Shown here in pieces: positions 42,874-52,611 of a DNA stretch of 64,000 nt. A program made the translations under genes and the position numbers. The stretch comes from Streptomyces chromofuscus (lineage in GTDB: Bacteria > Actinomycetota > Actinomycetes > Streptomycetales > Streptomycetaceae), in NCBI RefSeq assembly GCF_015160875.1, contig NZ_CP063374.1, forward strand, positions 3,162,001 through 3,226,000, written 5' to 3'. Every line of letters begins with the position of its first letter. The first letter of the stretch is position 1. Under the pieces are notes generated by a model, which made no database searches, was not told the origin of the DNA, and saw only the letters and a program-made list of their open reading frames with translations.

Positions 42874-43065
42874 ATGACGTACGACCGGCTGGTGTGCGCG
42901 AACTGTGCCGCGCCCGTGAACCAGGGCCGATGCCCCGTGTGCCGGGCAAACCGCGAGCGGCTGCAGCAGGAGAACCCCTTCGCGGCCCTCAACCCCATGG
43001 CGCTGATCGCCCTGCTCGTGGTGCTGATCGCGGCGGTTGCGCTCCTCGCGCACCAGACCGCGTGA
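42874..43065 (+). CDS. Small zinc-ribbon membrane protein (63 aa)
   Basis: A 63-residue protein. An N-terminal four-Cys ribbon ('CANCAAPVNQGRCPVCRANR') is followed by one membrane helix ('MALIALLVVLIAAVALLAHQ') at the C-terminus. AGGAGG sits eight bases before the ATG. It is divergent from ftsE. A cytoplasmic zinc ribbon tethered to the membrane next to ftsEX hints at an envelope or division role, but the family is uncharacterised as far as I know. Confidence 0.85.
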   Translation: MTYDRLVCANCAAPVNQGRCPVCRANRERLQQENPFAALNPMALIALLVVLIAAVALLAHQTA

Positions 43066-43103
43066 CGACGCAGCCGGCCGCGTAACGGTCGCGGACCCAC
43101 ACG

Positions 43104-43136
43104 CGAGGGCCCGGAGTGTGTCACTCCGGGCCCTCG
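43104..43136. terminator. Bidirectional terminator between convergent genes
   Basis: CGAGGGCCCGGAGTG and CACTCCGGGCCCTCG form a perfect 15-base stem with a three-base loop, between the small zinc-ribbon gene (plus) and the LAETG protein gene (minus). Confidence 0.85.
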
Positions 43137-43157
43137 GGCGATGACGTTCGGCTACCG

Positions 43158-43811
43158 TCAGGCAGCCGCACCGCCACGGCCGCTCACCAGGCGCGGCAGC
43201 ACCCGGAAGCCGACGCCGCCGGCGATCATCGTCGCGGCGCCGATCAACAGGAACGTGGTCTGCGCGGCACCCGTCTCGGCGAGCTCGTCGCCGCCGCCCT
43301 GGGCGGAGGTGTCGGCCGCCGGGATCTCCGTACCGGTGTCCGTCAGGGACGAAGAGCCGTCGTCCTGCGCGGAGGCGCCACCGTCGGGGTCGGTGTTGTC
43401 GCCACCGCCGACACCGCCGTTCCCGTTGCCGCCGTTGCCGTTGCCACCGCCGTTGCCGTTGCCACCGCCATTGCCGTTGCCGGGCTCGGAGGGCTCACCC
43501 GGCTCGGACGGTTCGGAGGGCTCCGTGGGCTCGGTGGGCTCGGTCGGCTCGGTGGGCTCGGTCGGCTCAGTGGGCTCGGTCGGCGAGTTCGTCGGGATGG
43601 TGGGCGGGGCCGTCGGGGTGGTGGGCGAGGCCGTGGGCAGTTCCGGCCCCGGGTCCCCCGGCTTGTCCGCGTCCGCGTCGCACAGGATGCCGACGAAGCA
43701 GTCCTCGGCCTCGGTGGCGGAGGCTGCGCCCGCGGCGGTCAGCGAGGCTCCGGCCGCGATCACGGCGCCGGCCGCGATCCGCGCGATACGGACGCGCGTC
43801 TTGTTGGTCAT
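43158..43811 (-). CDS. Cell-wall-anchored low-complexity protein (LAETG sortase signal)
   Basis: A 217-residue exported protein. The signal peptide ends near 'AAGAASA' (about residue 31). The mature part has a short Cys-containing segment ('EDCFVGILCDADAD'), then Thr-Glu-Pro tandem repeats (about residues 75-105), then GNGNGG repeats, then the sorting signal LAETG followed by a hydrophobic stretch and a basic tail. LAxTG is the motif of class E sortases in Streptomyces, so it is probably linked to peptidoglycan. The two Cys may form a small disulfide loop. Function unknown. Confidence 0.88.
   Translation of the reverse strand: MTNKTRVRIARIAAGAVIAAGASLTAAGAASATEAEDCFVGILCDADADKPGDPGPELPTASPTTPTAPPTIPTNSPTEPTEPTEPTEPTEPTEPTEPSEPSEPGEPSEPGNGNGGGNGNGGGNGNGGNGNGGVGGGDNTDPDGGASAQDDGSSSLTDTGTEIPAADTSAQGGGDELAETGAAQTTFLLIGAATMIAGGVGFRVLPRLVSGRGGAAA
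43519..43582. repeat. 9-bp tandem repeats coding for Thr-Glu-Pro
   Basis: Repeats of GGGCTCGGT / CGGCTCGGT in the LAETG protein gene, about seven units with few changes. Unit gain or loss keeps the frame, so length variation between strains is expected. Confidence 0.85.
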
Positions 43812-44054
43812 GTGTTTGCTACCCCCAGTAGCTGATCGTCATCGAGGCGGCGTTCGGGGCCGTGATCGACGGGAGTAGCTGCAGTGAAGCCCCCCGGTTC
43901 ACATGCGCCCCAGAGATACGCATGCCACGCTTCACCCTTCCCACTTTTCGAAACAACGTCAAGGCCGTTGCGTGCGCGATGTCCAGGTACGAGTTCTTTG
44001 CCTGGGGTTGAAGCCTGTGAGTGTGATGTAAAACCCGGACATCCGGGCGCGGAA

Positions 44055-44089
44055 AAGGCAACTGCCGCCCGGCGGGCGGCAGTTGCCTT
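44055..44089 (-). terminator. Hairpin terminator after prfB
   Basis: AAGGCAACTGCCGCCC and GGGCGGCAGTTGCCTT form a perfect 16-base stem with loop GGC, 19 bases beyond the prfB stop. Confidence 0.85.
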
Positions 44090-44107
44090 GTCGACAAAGG
44101 GCTGCTG

Positions 44108-45214
44108 TTACTTCTCCCGCTGCTTGCGCCAGCGAATTCCGGCCTCCAGGAACCCGTCGATCTCACCGTTGAACACGGCCTCGGGGTTGCCGACTTCATG
44201 CTCGGTGCGCAGGTCCTTGACCATCTGGTAAGGGTGCAGCACGTACGAACGCATCTGGTTGCCCCAGGAGTTGCCGCCGTCGCCCTTGAGGGCGTCCATC
44301 TTGGCCTGTTCCTCCTGGCGGCGCCGCTCCAGCAGCTTGGCCTGGAGGACGTTCATGGCGGTGGCCTTGTTCTGGATCTGCGAGCGCTCGTTCTGGCAGG
44401 ACACGACGATGCCGGTCGGGATGTGCGTGATGCGCACCGCGGAGTCGGTCGTGTTGACGCCCTGACCGCCGGGCCCGGAGGACCGGTAGACGTCGATGCG
44501 CAGCTCGGACTCGTCGATCTCGACGTGGTCGGACTGCTCGACGACGGGCAGCACCTCGACGCCGGCGAAGGACGTCTGGCGGCGGCCCTGGTTGTCGAAC
44601 GGCGAGATACGCACCAGACGGTGCGTGCCCTGCTCGACGGAGAGGGTGCCGTAGGCGTACGGCACCTGCACGGCGAAGGTGGTGGACTTGATGCCCGCCT
44701 CCTCCGCGTACGACGTCTCGTAGATCTCGGTCTTGTAGCCGTGCTGCTCGGCCCAGCGCAGGTACATCCGCTGGAGCCGCTCGGCGAAGTCGGCGGCGTC
44801 GACGCCACCGGCCTCGGCGCGGATGTTCACGAGCGCTTCCCGGGCGTCGTACTCACCGCTGAGAAGCGTCCGCACCTCCATCTCGTCGAGGGCCTTACGG
44901 ACGGCGGCGAGCTCGGACTCCGCCTCGGCGCGGGTGTCCGGGTCGTCCTCCTCCTCGGCGATCTCGAACAGGACCGCGAGATCGTCGATCCGCCCGCGCA
45001 GCGCCTCCGCCTTCCTGACCTCGGCCTGGAGGTGGGAGAGCTTGCTGGTGATCTTCTGCGCCTCGTCCGGGTTGTCCCACAGGGACGGCGCGGCCGCCTG
45101 CTCCTCGAGCACGGCGATGTCTGCCCTCATCCTGTCCAGGTCCAGGACGGCCTCGATCGACTCCATGGTCGAGGAGAGGGACTTGAGCTCTTCGGATACA
45201 TCGACGACTGCCAC
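44108..45214 (-). CDS. prfB: Peptide chain release factor 2
   Basis: A 368-residue class I release factor recognising UGA and UAA. The stop-codon anticodon tripeptide SPF is in '[17 protein letters not shown]' near residue 205, and the peptidyl-tRNA hydrolysis motif GGQ in '[17 protein letters not shown]' near 250. The reading frame is continuous, so there is no programmed +1 frameshift as in E. coli prfB. It starts at ATG 45214, after a strong context of conserved prfB sequence. It lies downstream of the pkaB gene on the same strand. Confidence 0.97.
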   Translation of the reverse strand: MAVVDVSEELKSLSSTMESIEAVLDLDRMRADIAVLEEQAAAPSLWDNPDEAQKITSKLSHLQAEVRKAEALRGRIDDLAVLFEIAEEEDDPDTRAEAESELAAVRKALDEMEVRTLLSGEYDAREALVNIRAEAGGVDAADFAERLQRMYLRWAEQHGYKTEIYETSYAEEAGIKSTTFAVQVPYAYGTLSVEQGTHRLVRISPFDNQGRRQTSFAGVEVLPVVEQSDHVEIDESELRIDVYRSSGPGGQGVNTTDSAVRITHIPTGIVVSCQNERSQIQNKATAMNVLQAKLLERRRQEEQAKMDALKGDGGNSWGNQMRSYVLHPYQMVKDLRTEHEVGNPEAVFNGEIDGFLEAGIRWRKQREK

Positions 45215-45346
45215 GCCTCCAGCGTAACGGCTGTGGCAACCGGCCTTGGCCGTGCCGCGGGCCGGGACGGTGACCGAGAGGGGTCGTCGGTTGACCGAAG
45301 GTGAACGAGCGGGGCGCGGGGGCAGGGGGCGAAGCCCCTGGGTCGG

Positions 45347-46579
45347 TCACGGAGACGCCGGTGCCGTGTTCTTCGTGTCCTGCGCAGGTGCGGCGTCCTC
45401 GCCCGACGTGGCCAGCCAGGCGCCGGTGCCCGCGGCCGCGGCCAGGGCGACCGCCGCGCCGGCCATGATCAGCCGACGGCGCCGGGTGGCGGCGCGGTGG
45501 CGGGCCGAGCCCGGGCGGGGAGCGCCCGCGGCGCGGGGGGCCCGTGCGGTGCCCCGGGCGCCACCCGCCAGCTCGTCGGGGGCCGGGACCCTCATCGACG
45601 TGTGGGTGTCGCGGTTCGAGTCCGTCTTCGCGCCGGGGACCAGCGGGACCGCGCCGCGGCGTGCCCGTACCGGGGTCTGCGGCTCCCCGGCGTCGGGCGT
45701 CTCGGCCGCCTCCTCCGGCTCCGCGTCCGGCTCGTCCACGTCGAGCGGCGGCATCCCCCGCAACGTCGGCAGCTGCTCCCGCAGCCGCGCCGCGAGCTCG
45801 GACGCCCGCAGCCGCGACGCCGGCGCCTTGGCCAGGCACTGCACCAGCAGCTGCCACAGCTCCTCCGGGATACCGGGGAGGGGCACGACCGTCTCCGTGA
45901 CATGGCGGCGCAGGACCGCGCCCGGGTGGCCGCCGCCGAACGGGGTGAAACCGGCGAGCAGCTCGTACAGCAGCGTCGCCAGCGCGTAGATGTCCACGGC
46001 GGCCCGGGGCGGGAGGCCCTCCACGATCTCCGGGGCCAGGTAGTCCGGCGTACCGATGATCTTGGTGGCACGGGTGCGGCGTGGGGAGTCGATCAGCTTG
46101 GCGATGCCGAAGTCCGTGAGCAGCGCGCGGTGCGAGCCGCCGGGTCCGAGCGGGCCCTGCATGTCCAGCAGGACGTTCTCCGGCTTCACGTCCCGGTGCA
46201 CGACCCCCGCCGCGTGCGCCGCCGCCAGCCCTTCCGCGACGTCCGCCGCGATCGCGACCGCCGCCTCGGGCGCCAGTCGCCGCTCCCGGTCCAGCCGGGT
46301 GCGCAGGTCGGTGCCCCGGACCAGGTCCATGACCAGCGCGAGATCGTTGCCGTCCACGACCAGGTCGCGGACGGAGACGACGTTGGGGTGTTCGAGGCCG
46401 AGCAGGGCCGTCCGCTCCTGGACGAAGCGTCCGACGAGCTCCTGGTCGGACGCCAGATCCTCCCGCAGCAGCTTGATGGCGACGGGCCCCTCGGGTCCCT
46501 CGCCCAGCCACACCGTCCCGGCGCTGCCCCGCCCCAGGATCTGGTGCGCGGTGTACCGGCTGCCGATCTTCCGTGCCAA
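45347..46579 (-). CDS. pkaB: Ser/Thr protein kinase PkaB-like
   Basis: A 410-residue membrane kinase. The kinase domain (about 8-270) has G-loop 'LGRGSAGTVWLG', the Lys in 'VAIKLLRED', the catalytic 'HRDVKPENVLL', and 'DFGIAKLID'. A charged linker follows, then an Arg-rich stretch and one membrane segment ('LIMAGAAVALAAAAGTGAWL', near 372) with a very short outside tail, so no external sensor. It matches PkaB of S. coelicolor in size and position. It lies next to the pkaA-like gene and near an FHA-domain protein that could bind its phospho-Thr products. Confidence 0.92.
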   Translation of the reverse strand: MARKIGSRYTAHQILGRGSAGTVWLGEGPEGPVAIKLLREDLASDQELVGRFVQERTALLGLEHPNVVSVRDLVVDGNDLALVMDLVRGTDLRTRLDRERRLAPEAAVAIAADVAEGLAAAHAAGVVHRDVKPENVLLDMQGPLGPGGSHRALLTDFGIAKLIDSPRRTRATKIIGTPDYLAPEIVEGLPPRAAVDIYALATLLYELLAGFTPFGGGHPGAVLRRHVTETVVPLPGIPEELWQLLVQCLAKAPASRLRASELAARLREQLPTLRGMPPLDVDEPDAEPEEAAETPDAGEPQTPVRARRGAVPLVPGAKTDSNRDTHTSMRVPAPDELAGGARGTARAPRAAGAPRPGSARHRAATRRRRLIMAGAAVALAAAAGTGAWLATSGEDAAPAQDTKNTAPASP

Positions 46580-46687
46580 GACTGCTCCTACAGACGCGTG
46601 TTGTCGCTAAAACTACGCGTCCGGAGAGCCAACCTTCACCGCGGAGCCGGAAATCACCCGCCGGGTGTCGACAAATCAACACACCCG

Positions 46688-48367
46688 CTACTGGGTGGAC
46701 GTGCCCCCGGTGCCTCCGGAGTCCCCGCCCAGCTCCCCGATCCAACTGGTCACGGTGCCGAACCAGTCCGTGAGCTGGTCCCAGTAGCCCTTGCCGGTGC
46801 CGATCCACTCCTGAAGCGGGCTCAGCTCCCAGATCAGCCACCCGGCCACGAACAGGATGACGACGGTGAACAGGCAGCCCTTCAGACAGCCCAGCCCCGG
46901 GATCCGCATCGGATTGGCGCTGCGCTGCCGCGGTTCCCGCGCCGGTCGCTGCGGCTCGGGCGTGGGCGGTGGGGCGTAGCGCTGGGGCTGCTGCTGGGGC
47001 TGCTGCCGGCGCTGCGGGGCGTACTGCTGCGGTTGTTGCTGCTGGGGGTAGCCGTATCCCTGCGGCGGTCCCTGCGGGGGACGCTGCTGCGGGCGCTGCT
47101 GGGGCCGCGGCTGCTGCTGCGGTCGCGCGACCTGCCGCTGCGGGCGGCGGCGCAGCGGGTCCTGGTCGGGGTCGAGGTACTGCACCTGCGTCTGCTCGTT
47201 GCGGTCGCGCGCGGCGCGCAACTGGGTCTGCCAGGGGTGCGGCTGCTCGGGCTGCTGCCCCTGCGGCAGCACCTGGGTCGGGTCGGCGCCCTGGGGGCCG
47301 GTGTTCGGCAGTACGGCGGTGGGGTCGGCGGCGCCGGCCGGGCCCCCGGTGTGCGGCAGCACGCTGGTCGCCGCGTTCGGGTCGTACCCGGGCGCGCCGT
47401 GCGGCAGCACCTGCGTCGGGTCGGAGGCGCCGGGCGTCCCGGGGACCGGCGCGGGAGCCGGGTCGGGTGCGAGGAGCGCGGCGACGCCCTCGGCGGCGGC
47501 GATCTGCGCGGAATTCGCGTGCACGCCGACGCCCTCGGCGACGACCCGCAGCCCGCGCGCGAGGTTCTGGGCGCTGGGCCGCTCGCCGGGGTTCTTGCGC
47601 AGACAGCGTTCTATGACCGTCCACAGCGGCTCGGGGACGGTGGAAGGGCGGCGCGGCTCGGCGCTCAGGTGCTGGTGCAGAACCTCCAGCGCGGAGCTGC
47701 CGGAGAACGGAGGACGGCCGGTGACCAGCTCGTACAGCAGGATGCCGGCGCCGTAGATGTCGACGGCGGAGGTCTGCGGGCGGCCCTCGGCGGACTCCGG
47801 CGCGACGTAGGCGGGCGTGCCCACGAACTCGTGGGTGCGGGTGAGGCCGGGCGAGTCGGCAAGGCGGGCGATGCCGAAGTCGGTCAGCATCGGGTGCATC
47901 TGACCGCCGTCCTGTCTGAGCAGGACGTTCGCCGGTTTCAGGTCGCGGTGGACGACGCCGTCGGCGTGGCTGGCGGCCAGCGCGTCGGCGATCTGCGCCG
48001 TGAGCAGCGCGGCGGCGACCGGCGTGAACGGGCCGTTCTCGCGCAGGTAACGGTGCAGGTCGGGGCCGCTGACGAGATCCATGACCAGGGCCAGCAGATC
48101 GCCCTCGACGACCAGGTCGCGGACCCGGACGACGTTCGGGTGGGTCAGGCGCAGCAGGACGGACCGCTCCCGCAGGAACCGCATCACGATGTCGGGGTCG
48201 CTCGCGAGCTCCTCCTTGAGGACCTTGATCGCGACCGTCTCACCGGGCTGCCCGGGCACAGCCGCCTCGGCCCCCGCGGTCTCCCGCTGGCGGGCGCGCC
48301 AGACGGTGCCTGTGGCGCCGCGTCCAAGCGGCTCCTCAAGGAGGTACTTGCTCCCTACCGGCCGCAC
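46688..48367 (-). CDS. pkaA: Ser/Thr protein kinase PkaA-like
   Basis: A 559-residue membrane kinase. 'LGRGATGTVWRARQRE' is the G-loop, 'VAIKVLKEELASDP' holds the Lys near 48, 'HRDLKPANVLL' the catalytic loop, and 'DFGIARLAD' the Mg site. After the kinase domain comes a long linker: VLPH/VLPN repeats with Thr ('DPTQVLPHG', 'DPTAVLPNTG'), possible phosphorylation or FHA docking sites, then Gln/Pro-rich repeats, then a membrane helix ('GCLFTVVILFVAGWLIW'). GTG 48367 with GGGAG upstream is the chosen start. It is divergent from the FHA gene. Confidence 0.92.
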   Translation of the reverse strand: MRPVGSKYLLEEPLGRGATGTVWRARQRETAGAEAAVPGQPGETVAIKVLKEELASDPDIVMRFLRERSVLLRLTHPNVVRVRDLVVEGDLLALVMDLVSGPDLHRYLRENGPFTPVAAALLTAQIADALAASHADGVVHRDLKPANVLLRQDGGQMHPMLTDFGIARLADSPGLTRTHEFVGTPAYVAPESAEGRPQTSAVDIYGAGILLYELVTGRPPFSGSSALEVLHQHLSAEPRRPSTVPEPLWTVIERCLRKNPGERPSAQNLARGLRVVAEGVGVHANSAQIAAAEGVAALLAPDPAPAPVPGTPGASDPTQVLPHGAPGYDPNAATSVLPHTGGPAGAADPTAVLPNTGPQGADPTQVLPQGQQPEQPHPWQTQLRAARDRNEQTQVQYLDPDQDPLRRRPQRQVARPQQQPRPQQRPQQRPPQGPPQGYGYPQQQQPQQYAPQRRQQPQQQPQRYAPPPTPEPQRPAREPRQRSANPMRIPGLGCLKGCLFTVVILFVAGWLIWELSPLQEWIGTGKGYWDQLTDWFGTVTSWIGELGGDSGGTGGTSTQ

Positions 48368-48719
48368 GTCATGGCTCCCTGCTGCTTGCTTGCATGGTCC
48401 GACCCACTGTAGTGCCGCACGGGCGGGACGGGGCCGTCGTCTCGCTGTGGGTCCTCCGTACTCCATCCCGCACGCGTTCGAAGGAAAGACGCACGGCTCG
48501 GTCTCGAGGTTGCCGAAAGTGGACGTGACCGATCTCAACCGGTCGCGGGAGCCCTCCCCGGCAGGCACTTTTACGGGCAGAGCCGACCAATCAAGATCAC
48601 TTGTCCCCGAGCGGCGGGCGCGTTGTCAGCGGCAGGTGCGAGGATGCGTGCAGTACTGGCCGACGTGCTCGTGCGGGGTGGGGGACTCCGCGCCCGCGCA
48701 GAAGGGACCGCTGACGGCG
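48368..48719. other. Divergent promoter region of pkaA and the FHA gene
   Basis: 352 bases between two divergent starts. It must hold both promoters. A short AT-richer stretch with CCAATCAAGATCACTTG near 48587-48603 is the best candidate for promoter elements of the FHA gene. No convincing ORF, hairpin or repeat was found. Confidence 0.5.
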
Positions 48720-51700
48720 ATGCAGATCCGGCTGACCGTCGTAGACCCGCTGGGCTTGCCCTCCCCCGAGCTCTCGGCTTCCCCCGAGCAGGGACCGCCG
48801 TCGCCGCGCGGCCGGGTCGCGAGCCGCGACGTGCTGGTCACGGCGCCCGCCGGGACGGCCCTGTCCGCGGTGGCCTCCGCGCTGGCCGCGGCGGTCTCCG
48901 GCGACACCCCGTCCGGGCCCGCCGTGCTGTACGCCGGTACGGAGCGGCTCGACCCGCAGCGCTGCACCCTGGGCGAGCCGCCGCTGCTCGACGGCGCCGT
49001 GCTCGCGGTGGGCGGCCCGGCCGCTCCCGAGCCTCACCCCGAGCTGGACGACGCCCCGGCCCGCCTCGACGTGATCGCCGGGCCGGACGCCGGCGGCGTG
49101 CATCTGCTGCACGGCGGTGAGATCCGCGTCGGCCGCTCCGCCGAGGCCGACGTCCCGCTCGACGACCCGGACGTCTCCCGCGTGCACTGCGCGGTGACCC
49201 TGGGCACGGACGGCCGCGTCTCGGTCGCCGACCTCGACTCCACCAACGGCACGACGCTCGACGGCACGCGCGTGGGGACCCGTCCCGTGCGCTTCACGCC
49301 CGGGGCGTTGCTGCGGATCGGGGAGTCCACCCTGCGGCTGGCGCCGGCCGGGGGGCCGGGCCGGCGGGTGGGGACCGCGCCGGACGGGGAGGGGTGCGTG
49401 CGGGTCGGGGTGACGGACGGGGAGGCGTCCGCGGCCGGGTCGTCGGGGGCGCGCGCGAGCGGGCCGTCCGGGAGGACGGGGCACGCGTACGGGGCTGCCG
49501 CGGGACGGGGGACGCCGGGGGGCGGTTCGGCCCGTTCCGAGGAGCCGGGTTCGGATGAGGGGCGGGGTGCTGCCCGGACGGACCGTGAGGCCGGTGCGCC
49601 GGGCGCGGCCCACCACCCGGCGCGTACGGACCAGGAGGAACACCCGCGAGCGGCACACCCGGGCGCGGCCCCGCACGACCGACACACCGGCGCGGCCCGC
49701 CCCGACCCCCGCGCCAGGGAACACCCGCCCGTGGCGCCGCCCCTCGTGCCCGAGCAGGGCGGCCCGCCCCGCATCGAGACCCGCGACGCCGGTCCGCAGG
49801 GCCCGCATCCGGGGCCGGGACCCGCCGCGCCCTCCGGAGACGGGACGCACGGGGGACGCGCGGGCGTCGGCGCGGCCGACCCCACCGCCACGCAGACCGG
49901 CCGCCGCAAGGGCACGCCGCTGCGCGGCACCGACGTACCGCCGGGTGTGCGCAGGCGGGGCGGGCTCACGGCGTGGGCGCGGCGGCTGGCCGGTGGACGC
50001 GGCGGCGAGCAGGAGACGGCCGGACACGGGCCGTACGACGACGAGCCGGCCGACGCAGGCGCGCAGCCGCCCGTCCGCGCGGACGCGCCGGAGGCGTGGC
50101 CGGACCCGGCCGCGCTGCTGCTGACCGCGCTGGGCCCCGGGCCCCGGCTGTGGGAGCGCGAGCCGGGGCATCCGGAAGCGCTCACGGTGCGGCTCGGTAC
50201 GGCCGACCGGGTGGCGCCGGACGGTTCGGGGCTGCTGCCCGCCGTTCCGGTCACCGCCGATCTGCGGGAGGTCGGCGCCCTGGGGCTGGCGGGTCCGCGC
50301 CCCCGCCTGGCCGGGCTCGCGCGCGCGGTGCTGGCCCAGCTCGCCGCGCTGCACTCGCCGGACGCCCTGGAGATCGTCCTGATCAGCACGGACCGCGCGC
50401 GTTCCCTGGAGGAGCGCACCGCCGAGTGGTCCTGGCTCGGCTGGCTCCCGCACCTGCGCCCGGCCCACGGCCAGGACTGCCGTCTGCTCCTCGCCCACGA
50501 CCGCGAACAGGCCGCGGCCCGCACCGACGAACTCCTCCGCCGCCTGGACGACCACCTCGCCGAGCGACGCCGCACCACCGGGCAGGCCACCGCACCGGCG
50601 GCGACGGCGGATCAACACCGGGCGGAGACCACCGTGGAGCCGGACCAGCGCCACGCCGACCCTGCTGGGACGCCGAACCACCCTCACGTCATGAGCGCCC
50701 ACGCGCCCGACCAGCCGCACGCCGGGCGCACCGGGGAGCCCGACCAGCCGCATGCCAAGAGCGCCGGGGTGTCGGCCCCGGCCACGGCCGGCGCGGCCCG
50801 CCACCCCTCCTGGGCCCGTTCCGACGACGACCTGCCCGCCGGCGCCGCGCACTCCTCCCTCTCCGGCCCGCACACCGTCCTCGTCGTCGACGGGGACCCC
50901 GGCGGTGCCGGGCTGCGCGAGGCCGTGGCACGGCTGGCCCTGGAAGGCCCGCGGGCCGGCATCCACGTCGTCTGCCTCGCCGAGACCGCCCCGGCCTCGC
51001 CGGCGTCCCCGGTCACCGACACCTTCGAGGCGGCCTGCGCCACGGCCCCCGTGTTCCGCGAGTGCGGAGCCGTCGCCCTGCTCAGTGGCGACGTGGCGAC
51101 AGCACTCCGCCTGCTCCGGGTCGCCCGGACCGGAGCGGGAGCCGGTTCCCTCTCCCGCTCCGGCACCGACCACCCCGCCCCCGTCGGTCACGGCACGGTG
51201 GGCACGGTGGACGCCGTCTCCCCCGCCTGGGCCGAGCGGTTCGCCCGGGCCCTCGCCCCCCTGCGCACCGACGCGACCGGCACCCGGCACGCGCGCGTCA
51301 GCGCCCCCCTCCCGCAGGCCGCCCGCCTGCTCGACGAGTTGGGCCTCGCCCGGGCCACGCCCGCCTCGCTCATGGCCCGTTGGGCCGACGCCGCCGACGA
51401 CACCGACGCCCTCGGCGGCCGGGCGCACGCCGTCCTCGGGGCCGGCCCCCGCGGCCCGGTCGCCGTGGACTTCGTCGCCGACGGACCGCACCTGCTGGTC
51501 GAAGGTCCGCCCGGCAGCGGACGCACGGAGCTGCTGCGGGCCGTCGTGGCCTCGCTGGCCGCCGCCGAGCGGCCGGACCGGCTGAGCCTGGCGCTGATGG
51601 ACGGCCGGGACAGTGTGGGCGCGGGCAGCGGCCACGGCGACGGCCTGTACCTCTGCCTGGACATCCCGCACGTCACCACGCACCTGCTCGCCAACGACCC

Positions 51701-52451
51701 CGTGCGCATGCGGGAGTTCGCCCAGTCCCTGACGGCCGAGCTGAAGCGGCGCGCCGAGCTGCTCGGCCGCTCGGACTTCACCGAATGGCACACCGGACGC
51801 GAGGTGTCGGGCCGTATGGTCAGCCAGCGCCCGGCACCCGCCTCCGGTGCGAGCGGCGCCGCCGACCTGGACACCCCACCCAGTGCCACCCTGCGCCTGC
51901 GGCCCGCCGCCCCGCGCCGCCCCACGGACGACGTGCCCCCGCTGCCCCGCCTCGTCGTGGTCGTCGACGACCTGGACGCGCTGGTCTCGCCCCCGCTGGG
52001 CTCCCCGGGCCGGCCGGCGGCCGGGTCGGTGATGCGCGCGCTGGAGACGGTGGCCCGCGACGGCGAGCGGCTCGGCGTGCACCTGGTGGCCGCCGCCGGA
52101 CCGGGCGGCCGTACCGCGGAGACGGAACCCGTCCGACGGGCCACGCTGCGCGTCGCCCTCGACGCTCCCGCACCGGGACCCGACGAACCCGCGCCCGGCC
52201 GGGGCCGTCTGACCCACCCCGACGGACGCATCACGCCCTTCCAGGGCGGCCGGGTCACGGGGCGCATCCCGCGTACGGCGACCCTGCGCCCGACCGTCGT
52301 CCCACTGGAGTGGCACCGGATGGGCGACCCGCCCGCCCGCCGCCCGGTCCGCGAACTGGGCAACGGACCCACCGATCTCGCACTGCTGGCAAGCGCGTTG
52401 GAGCGGGCGGCCCGGGAGGTGTCCGCCCCTCAGGTGCCGTCGCTGCTGTAG
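48720..52451 (+). CDS. FHA-domain, FtsK/SpoIIIE-like (EssC-like) ATPase
   Basis: A 1243-residue protein. An N-terminal ubiquitin-like part (about 1-105) precedes an FHA domain at about 114-208 ('LDVIAGPDAGGVHLLHGG', 'RVGRSAEADVPLDDPDVSRV', 'DSTNGTTLDG'), which binds phospho-Thr. A long low-complexity linker (210-480 and 620-700) is followed by an FtsK/SpoIIIE-like ATPase half. Its Walker A is 'GPPGSGRTELL' with Arg in the Lys position near 935; Walker B 'VVVVDDLDALV' near 1079. No membrane helix is evident. It resembles the FHA plus ATPase layout of type VII EssC, and is divergent from pkaA, a likely phospho-Thr source. Confidence 0.85.
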   Translation: MQIRLTVVDPLGLPSPELSASPEQGPPSPRGRVASRDVLVTAPAGTALSAVASALAAAVSGDTPSGPAVLYAGTERLDPQRCTLGEPPLLDGAVLAVGGPAAPEPHPELDDAPARLDVIAGPDAGGVHLLHGGEIRVGRSAEADVPLDDPDVSRVHCAVTLGTDGRVSVADLDSTNGTTLDGTRVGTRPVRFTPGALLRIGESTLRLAPAGGPGRRVGTAPDGEGCVRVGVTDGEASAAGSSGARASGPSGRTGHAYGAAAGRGTPGGGSARSEEPGSDEGRGAARTDREAGAPGAAHHPARTDQEEHPRAAHPGAAPHDRHTGAARPDPRAREHPPVAPPLVPEQGGPPRIETRDAGPQGPHPGPGPAAPSGDGTHGGRAGVGAADPTATQTGRRKGTPLRGTDVPPGVRRRGGLTAWARRLAGGRGGEQETAGHGPYDDEPADAGAQPPVRADAPEAWPDPAALLLTALGPGPRLWEREPGHPEALTVRLGTADRVAPDGSGLLPAVPVTADLREVGALGLAGPRPRLAGLARAVLAQLAALHSPDALEIVLISTDRARSLEERTAEWSWLGWLPHLRPAHGQDCRLLLAHDREQAAARTDELLRRLDDHLAERRRTTGQATAPAATADQHRAETTVEPDQRHADPAGTPNHPHVMSAHAPDQPHAGRTGEPDQPHAKSAGVSAPATAGAARHPSWARSDDDLPAGAAHSSLSGPHTVLVVDGDPGGAGLREAVARLALEGPRAGIHVVCLAETAPASPASPVTDTFEAACATAPVFRECGAVALLSGDVATALRLLRVARTGAGAGSLSRSGTDHPAPVGHGTVGTVDAVSPAWAERFARALAPLRTDATGTRHARVSAPLPQAARLLDELGLARATPASLMARWADAADDTDALGGRAHAVLGAGPRGPVAVDFVADGPHLLVEGPPGSGRTELLRAVVASLAAAERPDRLSLALMDGRDSVGAGSGHGDGLYLCLDIPHVTTHLLANDPVRMREFAQSLTAELKRRAELLGRSDFTEWHTGREVSGRMVSQRPAPASGASGAADLDTPPSATLRLRPAAPRRPTDDVPPLPRLVVVVDDLDALVSPPLGSPGRPAAGSVMRALETVARDGERLGVHLVAAAGPGGRTAETEPVRRATLRVALDAPAPGPDEPAPGRGRLTHPDGRITPFQGGRVTGRIPRTATLRPTVVPLEWHRMGDPPARRPVRELGNGPTDLALLASALERAAREVSAPQVPSLL

Positions 52452-52611
52452 GCCGCCCCGGCCCGCCCGAGCCTCGGCCCCACCATCACGACGCGGTCAC
52501 GATCACCGTCTTGACACGGCAGGCGCTCTTGCCGACCCCACAGACCCGGCGTAGACCAGTCCCACGGGACAGCGCTCGGACGTTCGACGAGATACGAAGA
52601 ACGGGGCCGTA

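Noticed and set aside
45100..45214. Programmed +1 frameshift site in prfB
   Set aside because: The frame is continuous from the start codon and there is no CTTTGA-type slippery stop.
45497..48412. 971-codon plus-strand frame across the two kinase genes
   Set aside because: Antisense shadow of pkaA and pkaB; no domain signals.
48597..52316. 1239-codon antisense frame across the FHA gene
   Set aside because: Arg/Gly-rich composition with no motifs; the plus-strand frame has FHA and ATPase motifs.
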